Origin: Balanoglossus misakiensis
Lineage: Eukaryota; Hemichordata
DNA length: 64,000 nt
Assembly: GCA_040954595.2 (NCBI GenBank)
Contig: CM082596.2
Span: forward strand, 10,292,001 to 10,356,000
Direction of reading: 5' to 3'
The notes below the pieces were generated by a model, which ran no database searches, was not told where the DNA came from, and saw only the letters and a list, made by a program, of their open reading frames with translations. Made by a program: the position numbers and the translations under genes. Below are positions 34,081 to 48,600 of the stretch, one piece after another. Position 1 is the stretch's first letter. Every line of letters starts with the position of its first letter.

Positions 34081-34345
34081 ATGTTGGTTCATTCATTGGT
34101 TAATGTGAATATTTTATGAATAACATGCTATTATTTCTCAGATAGATAATACTCGTCAGCATCGTTATTCGGTGGAATTTCTCGCAACGGTACCCGTGAT
34201 TGTATTCGCGCATCGACACATTGTACGCGACAGACATGCAGAAAATGTTAGCACAATGTTAGGTTAGCTTAACCTCCCCACCCCATCCAAATTCCAAATT
34301 TAGCTTAGATCATGGGGTGAGAGGAGGAGAGGACAGTTTTTTTCC
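34080..34345 (+). repeat. Left flank copy bordering the 192-bp satellite
   Basis: GGTTCATTCATTGGTTAATG, TTGTACGCGACAGACATGCA, CCTCCCCACCCCATC and AATTCCAAATTTAGCTT recur in the same order and orientation at 54.28-54.57 kb, on the other side of the satellite. Confidence 0.8.
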
Positions 34346-35019
34346 CTCTTTTGTAATTGGTATGAGGTTTTTTAACTGCCCTTTAGGCGCGTAAATTAAA
34401 TATGTTATCATACATGTAGTTATCTTGCTTTATTTTAAAACAATTGTGAATGAGCTCTGCGAGATTATGTACACGATAGTGTGTTATATAATGCTAAGGT
34501 AAAAGTAAATTTAACCCACTAACCCATCACACTATTGTGTGCATAATTAGCAGATGCTATTTTGACTAGCCCATTGTTCAACCAAATGACACCTTGTTTC
34601 AAAAAGAGCTGAAACTATATTGGTTAATTTCTTTCAGTTTAACCACATGACACATTGCTTCAAATTGGCCTGCAAGATATGCTACTTGAACTCCCCCCCC
34701 CCCAAAAAAAAAAAAAAAAATTAGGGATTAATCACTCGCTATATTATGAACATTCACATGAAAATTATGCAACCAAATTAAAGGTATTCTGGAGGCGTCT
34801 TCTGATGTCAGGTGGTTCAAATCCACCGATACCTAAGCTGGAAACATAACTTTTCATTGGTGTTCATGTATGGCGAATAAAACATGCATATTCGTATTAT
34901 CATATTTCAGAAATGAACGAATTGAATAAGATTCTTTTCGATATGTCACTATAAACTTTAATCCCATTTCACCCACTTTACTTAAAATGTAATGTTTAAA
35001 TAGCAAAGAAGTAATCACT
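34346..35019. other. Unassigned spacer before the satellite
   Basis: It contains a C-run followed by an A-run at about 34.69-34.72 kb, also seen in shorter form at 8.23 kb. No gene is visible. Confidence 0.4.
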
Positions 35020-38000
35020 AAACTTTGACACCGGGGTTTAAAATGCATACAGGGATACTAAAAGTTGACTGAAAATCCCTGGGTTAATACGTGTCCAAAA
35101 GCAATTTTATTTGACATTGCTAATGCAGCGATGACATTGAATCTGATTCTTTGCATCAGGGTAAATTGTGATGCAAGCTTGATGATGCAGCCCGGTAGAT
35201 AGTGATGCAAACACTTCACTTTGACATGGGTATTTAATGCATGTGCATGGGTATTTAATGTTGACTGTAAATCCCCAGGTTAATTCTTGGCCAAAAGCAC
35301 TGTAATTTGACATTGCTAATGCTACCGTGACACTAAATCTGATTCTTTGCATCAGGGTAAATTGTGAAGCAAGCTTGATGATGCATCATGATAGATGGTG
35401 TTTCAAGCCCTTCACATTGACATTGGAATATAACGCATATGGGGATTGAAAGTTGATTGTGAATCCCCAGGTTAATACTTGGCCAAAAGCACTGTAATTT
35501 AAAATTGCTAATGCAATGGTGATATTCAATGTGATTCTTTGCATTAGGGGAAATGGTGTAGGAAGCCTAATGGTGCATCAGAGTAGATGGTGATGCAAGC
35601 TCTGCACTTTGACATAGGTATTTAATGCATATGCATGGGTATTTAATGTTGACTGTAAATCCCCAGGTTAATACGTGGCCAAAAGCACTGTAATTTGACA
35701 TTGCTAATGCTACCGTGACACTAAATCTGATTCTTTGCATCAGGGTAAATTGTGAAGCAAGCTTGATGATGCATCATGATAGATGGTGTTTCAAGCCCTT
35801 CACATTGACATTGGAATATAACGCATATGGGGATTGAAAGTTGATTGTGAATCCCCAGGTTAATACTTGGCCAAAAGCACAGTAATTTAAAATTGCTAAT
35901 GCAATGGTGACATTGAATTTGATTCTTTGCATTGGGGGAAATGGTGTAGGAAGCCTAATGGTGCATCAGAGTAGATGGTGATGCAAGCTCTGCACTTTGA
36001 CATAGGTATTTAATGCATATGCATGGGTATTTAATGTTGACTGTAAATCATCAGGTTAATACGTGGCCAAAAGCACTGTAATTTGACATTGCTAATGCTA
36101 CCGTGACACTAAATCTGATTCTTTGCATCAGGTAAATTGTGAAGCAAGCTTGATGATGCATCATGATAGATGGTGTTTCAAGCCCTTCACATTGACATTG
36201 GAATATAATGCATATGGGGATTGAAAGTTGATTGTGAATCCCCAGGTTAATACTTGGCCAAAAGCACTGTAATTTAAAATTGCTAATGCAATGGTGACAT
36301 TGAATTTGATTCTTTGCATTAGGGGAAATGGTGTAGGAAGCCTAATGGTGCATCAGAGTAGATGGTGATGCAAGCTCTGCACTTTGACATAGGTATTTAA
36401 TGCATATGCATGTGTATTTAATGTTGACTGTAAATCATCAGGTTAATACGTGGCCATAAGCACTGTAATTTGACATTGCTAATGCAACAATGATATTGAA
36501 TCTGATTCTTTGCATCAGGGTTAATGGCATTGCAGGCTTGATGATGCATCCCGGTAGATAGTGAGGCAAACACTTCACTTTGACATGGGTATTTAATGCA
36601 TGCACATTGATATCTAAAGTTGACTCTAAATCCCGAGGTTAATACATGGCCAAAAGCACTGTAATTTTAAATTACTAATGCAAGGGTGACATTGAATATG
36701 GGTAAATGGTGAAGCAAACGTGATGATGCATCAGGATAGATGGTGTTTCAAGTCCTTCACATTGACTTTTGAATATAATGCATATGGGGATTTAAAGATG
36801 ATTATAAATCCCTAGGTTAAGACATGGCCAAAAGAACTTTTATTTGACATTGCTAATGCAACAGTGACATTGAATCTGATTCTATGCATCAGGGTAAATG
36901 GCGAAGCAAGCTTAATGATGCATCAGGACAGATGGTGTTTCAAGCCCTTCACATTCACATTGGAATATAACGCATATGGGGATTTGAAGTTGACTGTAAA
37001 TCCTCAGGTTAATACGTGGCCAAAAGCAATTTTATTTGACATTGCTAATGCAATGGTGACATTGAATCTGATCCTATGCATCAGGGTAAATGGCGATGCA
37101 GGCTTGATGATGCATCACGGTAGATAGTGATGCAAACAGTTCACTTTGACATGGGTTTAAATGGATATGGGGATTTCAAGTTGATTACAAATCCCTGGGT
37201 TAATACGTGTCCAAAAGCAATGTAATTTGACATTGCTAATGAAATGGTGACATTGAATGTAATTCTTTGCATTAGGGGAAATGGCTAAGCAAGCTTAATG
37301 ATGCATTGGACTAGATGGTGATGCAAGCTATGCATTTTGACATACATATTTAATGCATATGCATGTGTATTTAATGTTGACTATAAATCCTCAGGTGAAT
37401 ACATGGCCATAAGCACTATAATTTGACATTGCTAATGAGATGGTGACACTGAATCTGATTCTTTGCATCAGGGCAAATGGCGAAGCAAGCTTAATGATGC
37501 ATCGGAGTAGACGGTGATGCAAGCTCTGCATTTTGACATAGGTATTAAATGTATATACATGGATATTTAAAGTTGTCTGTAAAACCCCAGTTTAATACAT
37601 GGCCATAAGCACTATAATTTGATATTGCTAATGAAATGGTGACACTGAATCTGATTCTTTGCATCAGGGCATATTGTGAAGCATGCTTGATGATGCATTA
37701 GGATCAATAGTGATGGAAACACTGCACTATGACATGGGCATTTAATGCATACGCATTGATATTTACAGTTGACTCTAAATCCCGAGGTTAATACATGGCT
37801 AAAAGCGCTGTTATTTAAAATTACTAATGCAAGGGTGACATTGACTATGGGTAAATGGTGAAGCAAACGTGATGATGCATCAGGATAGATGGTGTTTTAA
37901 GCCCTTCACATTGACTTTTGAATATAATGCATATGGGGATTTAAAGTTGATTGTAAATCCCTAGGTTAATACATGGCCAAAAGCAATTTTATTTGACATT

Positions 38001-41000
38001 GCTAATTGAACGATGACATTGAATCCGATTCTTTGCATCAGGGTAAATGGCGATGCAAGCTTGATGATGCATCACGGTAGATAGTGATGCAAACACTTTA
38101 CTTTGACATGGGTATTAAATGCATATGGGGATTTCAAGTTGATTACAAATCCCTGGGTTAATACGCGTCCAAAAGCACTGTAATTTAACATTGCTAATGC
38201 GATGTTGACATTGAATGTAATTCTCCGCATTAGGGCAAATGGCAAAGCAAGCTTAATGATGCAATGGAGTAGACGGTGATGCAAGCTATGCATTTTGACA
38301 TAGGTATTTAATGCATGTGCATGGGTATTTAATGTTGAATGTAAATTCTCAGGTTAATACATCTCCAAAAGCACTGTAATTTAAAATTGCTAATGTAAGG
38401 GTGACATTGAATCTGATTCTTTGCATTAGGGGAAATGGCGTAGCAAGCCTAATGATCCATCTGAGTAGATGGTGATGCAAGCTAAGCATTTTGACATAGG
38501 TACTAAATGTATATACATGGGTATTTAAAGTTGTCTGTAAATCCCCAGGTTAATACATGGCCATAAGCACTATAATTTGACATTGCTAATGAAATGGTGA
38601 CACTGAATCTGATTCTTTGCATCAGGGCATATTGTGAAGCATGCTTGATGATGCATTAGGGTCAATAGTGATGGAAACACTGCACTATGACATGGGTATT
38701 TAATGCATACGCATTGATATTTACAGTTGACTCTAAATCCCGAGGTTAATACATGGCTAAAAGCGCTGTAATTTAAAATTACTAATGCAAAGGTTACATT
38801 GAATATGGGTAAATGGTGAAACAAGCTTGAAGATGCATCAGGGTAGCTGGTGTTTCAAGCCCTTCACATTGACATTGGAATATAATTCATATGGGGATTT
38901 AAAATTGATTGTAAATCCCTAGGTTAATACATGGCCAAAAGCACTGTAATTTAAAATTGCTAATGCAATGGTGACATTGAATGTGATTCTTTGCATCAGG
39001 GCATATTGTGAAGCATGCTTGATGATGCATTAGGGTCAATAGTGATGGAAACACTGCACTATGACATGGGTATTTAATGCATACGCATTGATATTTACAG
39101 TTGACTCTTAATCCCGAGGTTAATACATGGCTAAAAGCACTGTAATTTAAAATTACTAATGCAAAGGTTACATTGAATATGGGTAAATGGTGAAGCAAGC
39201 TTGAAGATGCATCAGGGTAGATGGTGTTTCAAGCCCTTCACATTGACATTGGAATATAATGCATATGGGGATTTAAAATTGATTGTAAATCCCTAAGTTA
39301 ATACGTGGCCAAAAGCAATTTTATTTGACATTGCTAATGCAATGATGACATTGAATCCGATTCTTTGTATCAGGGTAAATGGCGATGCAAGCTTGATGAT
39401 GCATCACGGCAGATAGTGATGCAAACACTTCACTTTGACATGGGCATTAAATGCATATGGGGATTTCAAGTTGATTACAAATCCCTGGGTTAATACGCGT
39501 CCAAAAGCACTGTAATTTGAAATTGCTAATGCGATGTTGACATTGAATGTAATTCTCCGCATTAGGGCAAATGGCAAAGCAAGCTTAATGATGCAATGGA
39601 GTAGACGGTGGTGCATGCTATGCATGTTGACATAGGTATTTAATGCATGTGCATGGGTATTTAATGTTGAATGTAAATTCCCAGGTTAATACATCTCCAA
39701 AAGCACTGTAATTTAAAATTGCTAATGTAAGGGTGATATTGAATCTGATTCTTTGCATTATGGGAAATGGCGTAGCAAGCCTAATGATCCATCTGAGTAG
39801 ATGGTGATGCAAGCTAAGCATTTTGATATAGGTACTAAATGTATATACATGGGTATTTAAAGTTGTCTGTAAATCCCCAGGTTAATACTTGGCAAAAAGC
39901 AATTTTATTTGACATTGCTAATGAAATGGTGACACTGAATCTGATTCTTTGCATCAGGGTAAATGGCGATGCAAGCTTGATGATGCATCCCGGTAGATAG
40001 TGATGCAAACACTTCACTGTGACATGGGTATTAAATGCATATGGGGATTAAAAGTTGACTGAAAATCCCTGGGTTAATACAAGTCCAAAAGCACTGAAAT
40101 TTGACATAGCTAATACAATGGTGACATTGAATGTGATTCTTTGCATTAGGGGAAATGGCGTAGCAAGCCTAATGATGCATCAGTGTAGATGGTGATCCAA
40201 GCTATGCTTTTTGACATAGGTATTTAATGCATGTGCATGGGTATTTAATGTTGACTGTAAATCCCTGGGTTAATACAAATCCAAAAGCACTGTAATTTGA
40301 CATTGCTAATACAACGGTGTCATTTAATCTGATTCTTTGCATCAGGGCAAATTGCGAAGCAAGCTTAATGATGCATCGGAGTATATGGTGATGCAAGCTA
40401 TGCACTTTGACATACGTATTTAATGCATATGCATTGGTATTTAATGTTGACTGTAAATCCCCAGGTTAATACGTGGCCAAAAGCACTGTAATTTGACATT
40501 GCTAATGCTACCGTGACACTAAATCTGATTCTTTGCATTAGGGTAAATTGTGAAGCAAGCTTGATGATGCATCAGGATAGATGGTGTTTTAAGCCCCTCA
40601 CATTGACATTGGAATATAACGCATATGGGGATTTAAAGTTAATTGTAAATACCCAGGTTAATACATGGCCAAAAGCACTGTAATTTAAAATTGCTAATGC
40701 AATGGTGACATTGAATGTGATTCTTTGCAGTAGGGGAACTGGCGTAGCAATCCTAATAGTGCATCAGAGTAGATGGTGATGCAAGCTCTGCACTTTGACA
40801 TAGGTATTTGATGCATATGCATGTGTATTTAATGTTGACTATAAATCCTCAGGTGAATACATGGCCATAAAGACTATAATTTGACATTGCTAATGAAATG
40901 GTGACACTGAATCTGATTCTTTGCATCAGGGCATATTGTGAAGCATGCTTGATGATGCATTAGGGTCAATAGTGATGGAAACACTGCACTATGACATGGG

Positions 41001-42149
41001 TATTTAATGCATACGCATTGATATTTACAGTTGACTCTAAATCCCGAGGTTTATACATGGCTAAAAGCGCTGTAATTTAAAATTACTAATGCAAAGGTTA
41101 CATTGAATATGGGTAAATGGTGAAGCAAGCTTGAAGATGCATCAGGGTAGCTGGTGTTTCAAGCCCTTCACATTGACATTGGAATATAATGCATATGGGG
41201 ATTTAAAGTTGATTGTAAATCCCTAGGTTAATACATGGCCAAAAGCAATTTTATTTGACATTGCTAATTGAACGATGACATTGAATCCGATTCTTTGCAT
41301 CAGGGTAAATGGCGATGCAAGCTTGATGATGCATCACGGTAGATAGTGATGCAAACACTTTACTTTGACATGGGTATTAAATGCATATGGGGATTTCAAG
41401 TTGATTACAAATCCCTGGGTTAATACGCGTCCAAAAGCACTGTAATTTGACATTGCTAATGCGATGTTGACATTGAATGTAATTCTCCGCATTAGGGCAA
41501 ATGGCAAAGCAAGCTTAATGATGCAATGGAGTAGACCGTGATGCAAGCTATGCATTTTGACATAGGTATTTAATGCATGTGCATGGGTATTAAATGTTGA
41601 ATGTAAATTCTCAGGTTAATACATCTCCAAAAGCACTGTAATTTAAAATTGCTAATGTAAGGGTGACATTGAATCTGATTCTTTGCATTAGGGGAAATGG
41701 CGTAGCAAGCCTAATGATCCATCTGAGTAGATGGTGATGCAAGCTAAGCATTTTGACATAGGTACTAAATGTATATACATGGGTATTTAAAGTTGTCTGT
41801 AAATCCCCAGGTTAATACATGGCCATAAGCATTATAATTTGACATTGCTAATGAAATGGTGACACTGAATCTGATTCTTTGCATCAGGGCATATTGTGAA
41901 GCATGCTTGATGATGTATTAGGGTCAATAGTGATGGAAACACTGCACTATTACATGGGTATTTAATGCATACGCATTGATATTTACAGTTGACTCTAAAT
42001 CCCGAGGTTAATACATGGCTAAAAGCGCTGTAATTTAAAATTACTAATGCAAAGGTTACATTGAATATGGGTAAATGGTGAAGCAAGCTTGAAGATGCAT
42101 CAGGGTAGCTGGTGTTTCAAGCCCTTCACATTGACATTGGAATATAATG

Positions 42150-45100
42150 CATATGGGGATTTAAAATTGATTGTAAATCCCTAGGTTAATACATGGCCAA
42201 AAGCACTGTAATTTAAAATTGCTAGTGCAATGGTGACATTGAATGTGATTCTTTGCATCAGGGGAAATGGCGTAGCAAGCCTAATGATGCATCAGTGTAG
42301 ATGGTGATCCAAGCTATGCTTTTTGACATAGGTATTTAATGCATGTGCATGGGTATTTAATGTTGACTGTAAATCCCTGGGTTAATACAAATCCAAAAGC
42401 ACTGTAATTTGACATTGCTAATACAACGGTGTCATTTAATCTGATTCTTTGCATCAGGGCAAATTGCGAAGCAAGCTTAATGATGCATCGGAGTATATGG
42501 TGATGCAAGCTATGCACTTTGACATACGTATTTAATGCATATGCATTGGTATTTAATGTTGACTGTAAATCCCCAGGTTAATACGTGGCCAAAAGCACTG
42601 TAATTTGACATTGCTAATGCTACCGTGACACTAAATCTGATTCTTTGCATTAGGGTAAATTGTGAAGCAAGCTTGATGATGCATCAGGATAGATGGTGTT
42701 TTAAGCCCCTCACATTGACATTGGAATATAACGCATATGGGGATTTAAAGTTAATTGTAAATACCCAGGTTAATACATGGCCAAAAGCACTGTAATTTAA
42801 AATTGCTAATGCAATGGTGACATTGAATGTGATTCTTTGCATCAGGGCATATTGTGAAGCATGCTTGATGATGCATTAGGGTCAATAGTGATGGAAACAC
42901 TGCACTATGACATGGGTATTTAATGCATACGCATTGATATTTACAGTTGACTCTTAATCCTGAGGTTAATACATGGCTAAAAGCACTGTAATTTAAAATT
43001 ACTAATGCAAAGGTTACATTGAATATGGGTAAATGGTGAAGCAAGCTTGAAGATGCATCAGGGTAGATGGTGTTTCAAGCCCTTCACATTGACATTGGAA
43101 TATAATGCATATGGGGATTTAAAATTGATTGTAAATCCCTAGGTTAATACGTGGCCAAAAGCAATTTTATTTGACATTGCTAATGCAACGATGACATTGA
43201 ATCCGATTCTTTGTATCAGGGTAAATGGCGATGCAAGCTTGATGATGCATCACGGTAGATAGTGATGCAAACACTTCACTTTGACATGGGCATTAAATGC
43301 ATATGGGGATTTCAAGTTGATTACAAATCCCTGGGTTAATACGCGTCCAAAAGCACTGTAATTTGACATTGCTAATGCGATGTTGACATTGAATGTAATT
43401 CTCCGCATTAGGGCAAATGGCAAAGCAAGCTTAATGATGCAATGGAGTAGACAGTGATGCAAGCTATGCATTTTGACATAGGTATTTAATGCATGTGCAT
43501 GGGTATTTAATGTTGAATGTAAATTCCCAGGTTAATACATCTCCAAAAGCACTGTAATTTAAAATTGCTAATGTAAGGGTGACATTGAATCTGATTCTTT
43601 GCATTATGGGAAATTGCGTAGCAAGCCTAATGATGCATCTGAGTAGATGGTGATGCAAGCTAAGCATTTTGATATAGGTACTAAATGTATATACATGGGT
43701 ATTTAAAGTTGTCTGTAAATCCCCAGGTTAATACTTGGCAAAAAGCAATTTTATTTGACATTGCTAATGAAATGGTGACACTGAATCTGATTCTTTGCAT
43801 CAGGGCATATTGTGAAGCATGCTTGATGATGTATTAGGGTCAATAGTGATGGAAACACTGCACTATTACATGGGTATTTAATGCATACGCATTGATATTT
43901 ACAGTTGACTCTAAATCCCGAGGTTAATACATGGCTAAAAGCGCTGTAATTTAAAATTACTAATGCAAAGGTTACATTGAATATGGGTAAATGGTGAAGC
44001 AAGCTTGAAGATGCATCAGGGTAGCTGGTGTTTCAAGCCCTTCACATTGACATTGGAATATAATGCATATGGGGATTTAAAATTGATTGTAAATCCCTAG
44101 GTTAATACATGGCCAAAAGCACTGTAATTTAAAATTGCTAGTGCAATGGTGACATTGAATGTGATTCTTTGCATCAGGGGAAATGGCGTAGCAAGCCTAA
44201 TGATGCATCAGTGTAGATGGTGATCCAAGCTATGCTTTTTGACATAGGTATTTAATGCATGTGCATGGGTATTTAATGTTGACTGTAAATCCCTGGGTTA
44301 ATACAAATCCAAAAGCACTGTAATTTGACATTGCTAATACAACGGTGTCATTTAATCTGATTCTTTGCATCAGGGCAAATTGCGAAGCAAGCTTAATGAT
44401 GCATCGGAGTATATGGTGATGCAAGCTATGCACTTTGACATACGTATTTAATGCATATGCATTGGTATTTAATGTTGACTGTAAATCCCCAGGTTAATAC
44501 GTGGCCAAAAGCACTGTAATTTGACATTGCTAATGCTACCGTGACACTAAATCTGATTCTTTGCATTAGGGTAAATTGTGAAGCAAGCTTGATGATGCAT
44601 CAGGATAGATGGTGTTTTAAGCCCCTCACATTGACATTGGAATATAACGCATATGGGGATTTAAAGTTAATTGTAAATACCCAGGTTAATTCATGGCCAA
44701 AAGCACTGTAATTTAAAATTGCTAATGCAATGGTGACATTGAATGTGATTCTTTGCATCAGGGCATATTGTGAAGCATGCTTGATGATGCATTAGGGTCA
44801 ATAGTGATGGAAACACTGCACTATGACATGGGTATTTAATGCATACGCATTGATATTTACAGTTGACTCTTAATCCTGAGGTTAATACATGGCTAAAAGC
44901 ACTGTAATTTAAAATTACTAATGCAAAGGTTACATTGAATATGGGTAAATGGTGAAGCAAGCTTGAAGATGCATCAGGGTAGATGGTGTTTCAAGCCCTT
45001 CACATTGACATTGGAATATAATGCATATGGGGATTTAAAATTGATTGTAAATCCCTAGGTTAATACGTGGCCAAAAGCAATTTTATTTGACATTGCTAAT

Positions 45101-46020
45101 GCAACGATGACATTGAATCCGATTCTTTGTATCAGGGTAAATGGCGATGCAAGCTTGATGATGCATCACGGTAGATAGTGATGCAAACACTTCACTTTGA
45201 CATGGGCATTAAATGCATATGGGGATTTCAAGTTGATTACAAATCCCTGGGTTAATACGCGTCCAAAAGCACTGTAATTTGACATTGCTAATGCGATGTT
45301 GACATTGAATGTAATTCTCCGCATTAGGGCAAATGGCAAAGCAAGCTTAATGATGCAATGGAGTAGACAGTGATGCAAGCTATGCATTTTGACATAGGTA
45401 TTTAATGCATGTGCATGGGTATTTAATGTTGAATGTAAATTCCCAGGTTAATACATCTCCAAAAGCACTGTAATTTAAAATTGCTAATGTAAGGGTGACA
45501 TTGAATCTGATTCTTTGCATTATGGGAAATTGCGTAGCAAGCCTAATGATGCATCTGAGTAGATGGTGATGCAAGCTAAGCATTTTGATATAGGTACTAA
45601 ATGTATATACATGGGTATTTAAAGTTGTCTGTAAATCCCCAGGTTAATACTTGGCAAAAAGCAATTTTATTTGACATTGCTAATGAAATGGTGACACTGA
45701 ATCTGATTCTTTGCATCAGGGTAAATGGCGATGCAAGCTTGATGATGCATCCCGGTAGATAGTGATGCAAACACTTCACTGTGACATGGGTATTAAATGC
45801 ATATGGGGATTAAAAGTTGACTGAAAATCCCTGGGTTAATACAAGTCCAAAAGCACTGAAATTTGACATAGCTAATACAATGGTGACATTGAATGTGATT
45901 CTTTGCATTAGGGGAAATGGCGTAGCAAGCCTAATGATGCATCAGTGTAGATGGTGATCCAAGCTATGCTTTTTGACATAGGTATTTAATGCATGTGCAT
46001 GGGTATTTAATGTTGACAGT
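42150..46020. repeat. Two adjacent 1916-bp higher-order units
   Basis: Identical landmarks recur exactly 1916 bases apart (42314 and 44230; 43250 and 45166; 43464 and 45380), which places two nearly identical ten-monomer blocks in tandem. The block limits given are approximate. Confidence 0.8.
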
Positions 46021-47849
46021 AAATCCCTGGGTTAATACAAATCCAAAAGCACTGTAATTTGACATTGCTAATACAACGGTGTCATTTAATCTGATTCTTT
46101 GCATCAGGGCAAATTGCGAAGCAAGCTTAATGATGCATCGGAGTATATGGTGATGCAAGCTATGCACTTTGACATACGTATTTAATGCATATGCATTGGT
46201 ATTTAATGTTGACTGTAAATCCCCAGGTTAATACATGGCCAAAAGCACTGTAATTTGACATTGCTAATGCTACCGTGACACTAAATCTGATTCTTTGCAT
46301 TAGGGTAAATTGTGAAGCAAGCTTGATGATGCATCAGGATAGATGGTGTTTTAAGCCCCTCACATTGACATTGGAATATAACGCATATGGGGATTTAAAG
46401 TTAATTGTAAATACCCAGGTTAATACATGGCCAAAAGCACTGTAATTTAAAATTGCTAATGCAATGGTGACATTGAATGTGATTCTTTGCATTAGGGGAA
46501 CTGGCGTAGCAATCCTAATAGTGCATCAGAGTAGATGGTGATGCAAGCTCTGCACTTTGACATAGGTATTTAATGCATATGCATGTGTATTTAATGTTGA
46601 CTATAAATCCTCAGGTGAATACATGGCCATAAACACTATAATTTGACATTGCTAATGAAATGGTGACACTGAATCTGATTCTTTGCATCAGGGCATATTG
46701 TGAAGCATGCTTGATGATGCATTAGGGTCAATAGTGATGGAAACACTGCACTATGACATGGGTATTTAATGCATACGCATTGATATTTACAGTTGACTCT
46801 AAATCCCGAGGTTTATACATGGCTAAAAGCGCTGTAATATAAAATTACTAATGCAAAGGTTACATTGAATATGGGTAAATGGTGAAGCAAGCTTGAAGAT
46901 GCATCAGGGTAGCTGGTGTTTCAAGCCCTTCACATTGACATTGGAATATAATGCATATGGGGATTTAAAGTTGATTGTAAATCCCTAGGTTAATACATGG
47001 CCAAAAGCAATTTTATTTGACATTGCTAATTGAACGATGACATTGAATCCGATTCTTTGCATCAGGGTAAATGGCGATGCAAGCTTGATGATGCATCACG
47101 GTAGATAGTGATGCAAACACTTTACTTTGACATGGGTATTAAATGCATATGGGGATTTCAAGTTGATTACAAATCCCTGGGTTAATACGCGTCCAAAAGC
47201 ACTGTAATTTGACATTGCTAATGCGATGTTGACATTGAATGTAATTCTCCGCATTAGGGCAAATGGCAAAGCAAGCTTAATGATGCAATGGAGTAGACCG
47301 TGATGCAAGCTATGCATTTTGACATAGGTATTTAATGCATGTGCATGGGTATTAAATGTTGAATGTAAATTCTCAGGTTAATACATCTCCAAAAGCACTG
47401 TAATTTAAAATTGCTAATGTAAGGGTGACATTGAATCTGATTCTTTGCATTAGGGGAAATGGCGTAGCAAGCCTAATGATCCATCTGAGTAGATGGTGAT
47501 GCAAGCTAAGCATTTTGACATAGGTACTAAATGTATATACATGGGTATTTAAAGTTGTCTGTAAATCCCCAGGTTAATACATGGCCATAAGCATTATAAT
47601 TTGACATTGCTAATGAAATGGTGACACTGAATCTGATTCTTTGCATCAGGGCATATTGTGAAGCATGCTTGATGATGTATTAGGGTCAATAGTGATGGAA
47701 ACACTGCACTATGACATGGGTATTTAATGCATACGCATTGATATTTACAGTTGACTCTAAATCCCGAGGTTAATACATGGCTAAAAGCGCTGTAATTTAA
47801 AATTACTAATGCAAAGGTTACATTGAATATGGGTAAATGGTGACGCAAG

Positions 47850-48600
47850 CTTGAAGATGCATCAGGGTAGCTGGTGTTTCAAGCCCTTCACATTGACATT
47901 GGAATATAATGCATATGGGGATTTAAAATTGATTGTAAATCCCTAGGTTAATACATGGCCAAAAGCACTGTAATTTAAAATTGCTAGTGCAATGGTGACA
48001 TTGAATGTGATTCTTTGCATCAGGGCATATTGTGAAGCATGCTTGATGATGCATTAGGGTCAATAGTGATGGAAACACTGCACTATGACATGGGTATTTA
48101 ATGCATACGCATTGATATTTACAGTTGACTCTTAATCCCGAGGTTAATACATGGCTAAAAGCGCTGTAATTTAAAATTACTAATGCAAAGGTTACATTGA
48201 ATATGGGTAAATGGTGACGCAAGCTTGAAGATGTATCAGGGTAGCTGGTGTTTCAAGCCCTTCACATTGACATTGGAATATAATGCATATGGGGATTTAA
48301 AATTGATTGTAAATCCCTAGGTTAATACATGGCCAAAAGCACTGTAATTTAAAATTGCTAGTGCAATGGTGACATTGAATGTGATTCTTTGCATCAGGGC
48401 ATATTGTGAAGCATGCTTGATGATGCATTAGGGTCAATAGTGATGGAAACACTGCACTATGACATGGGTATTTAATGCATACGCATTGATATTTACAGTT
48501 GACTCTTAATCCCGAGGTTAATACATGGCTAAAAGCACTGTAATTTAAAATTACTAATGCAAAGGTTACATTGAATATGGGTAAATGGTGAAGCAAGCTT
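47850..48600. repeat. Recent 374-bp tandem duplication in the satellite
   Basis: The segments starting at 47923 and 48297 are almost base-identical over a full dimer, 374 bases apart. This is the freshest duplication visible in the array. Confidence 0.8.
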
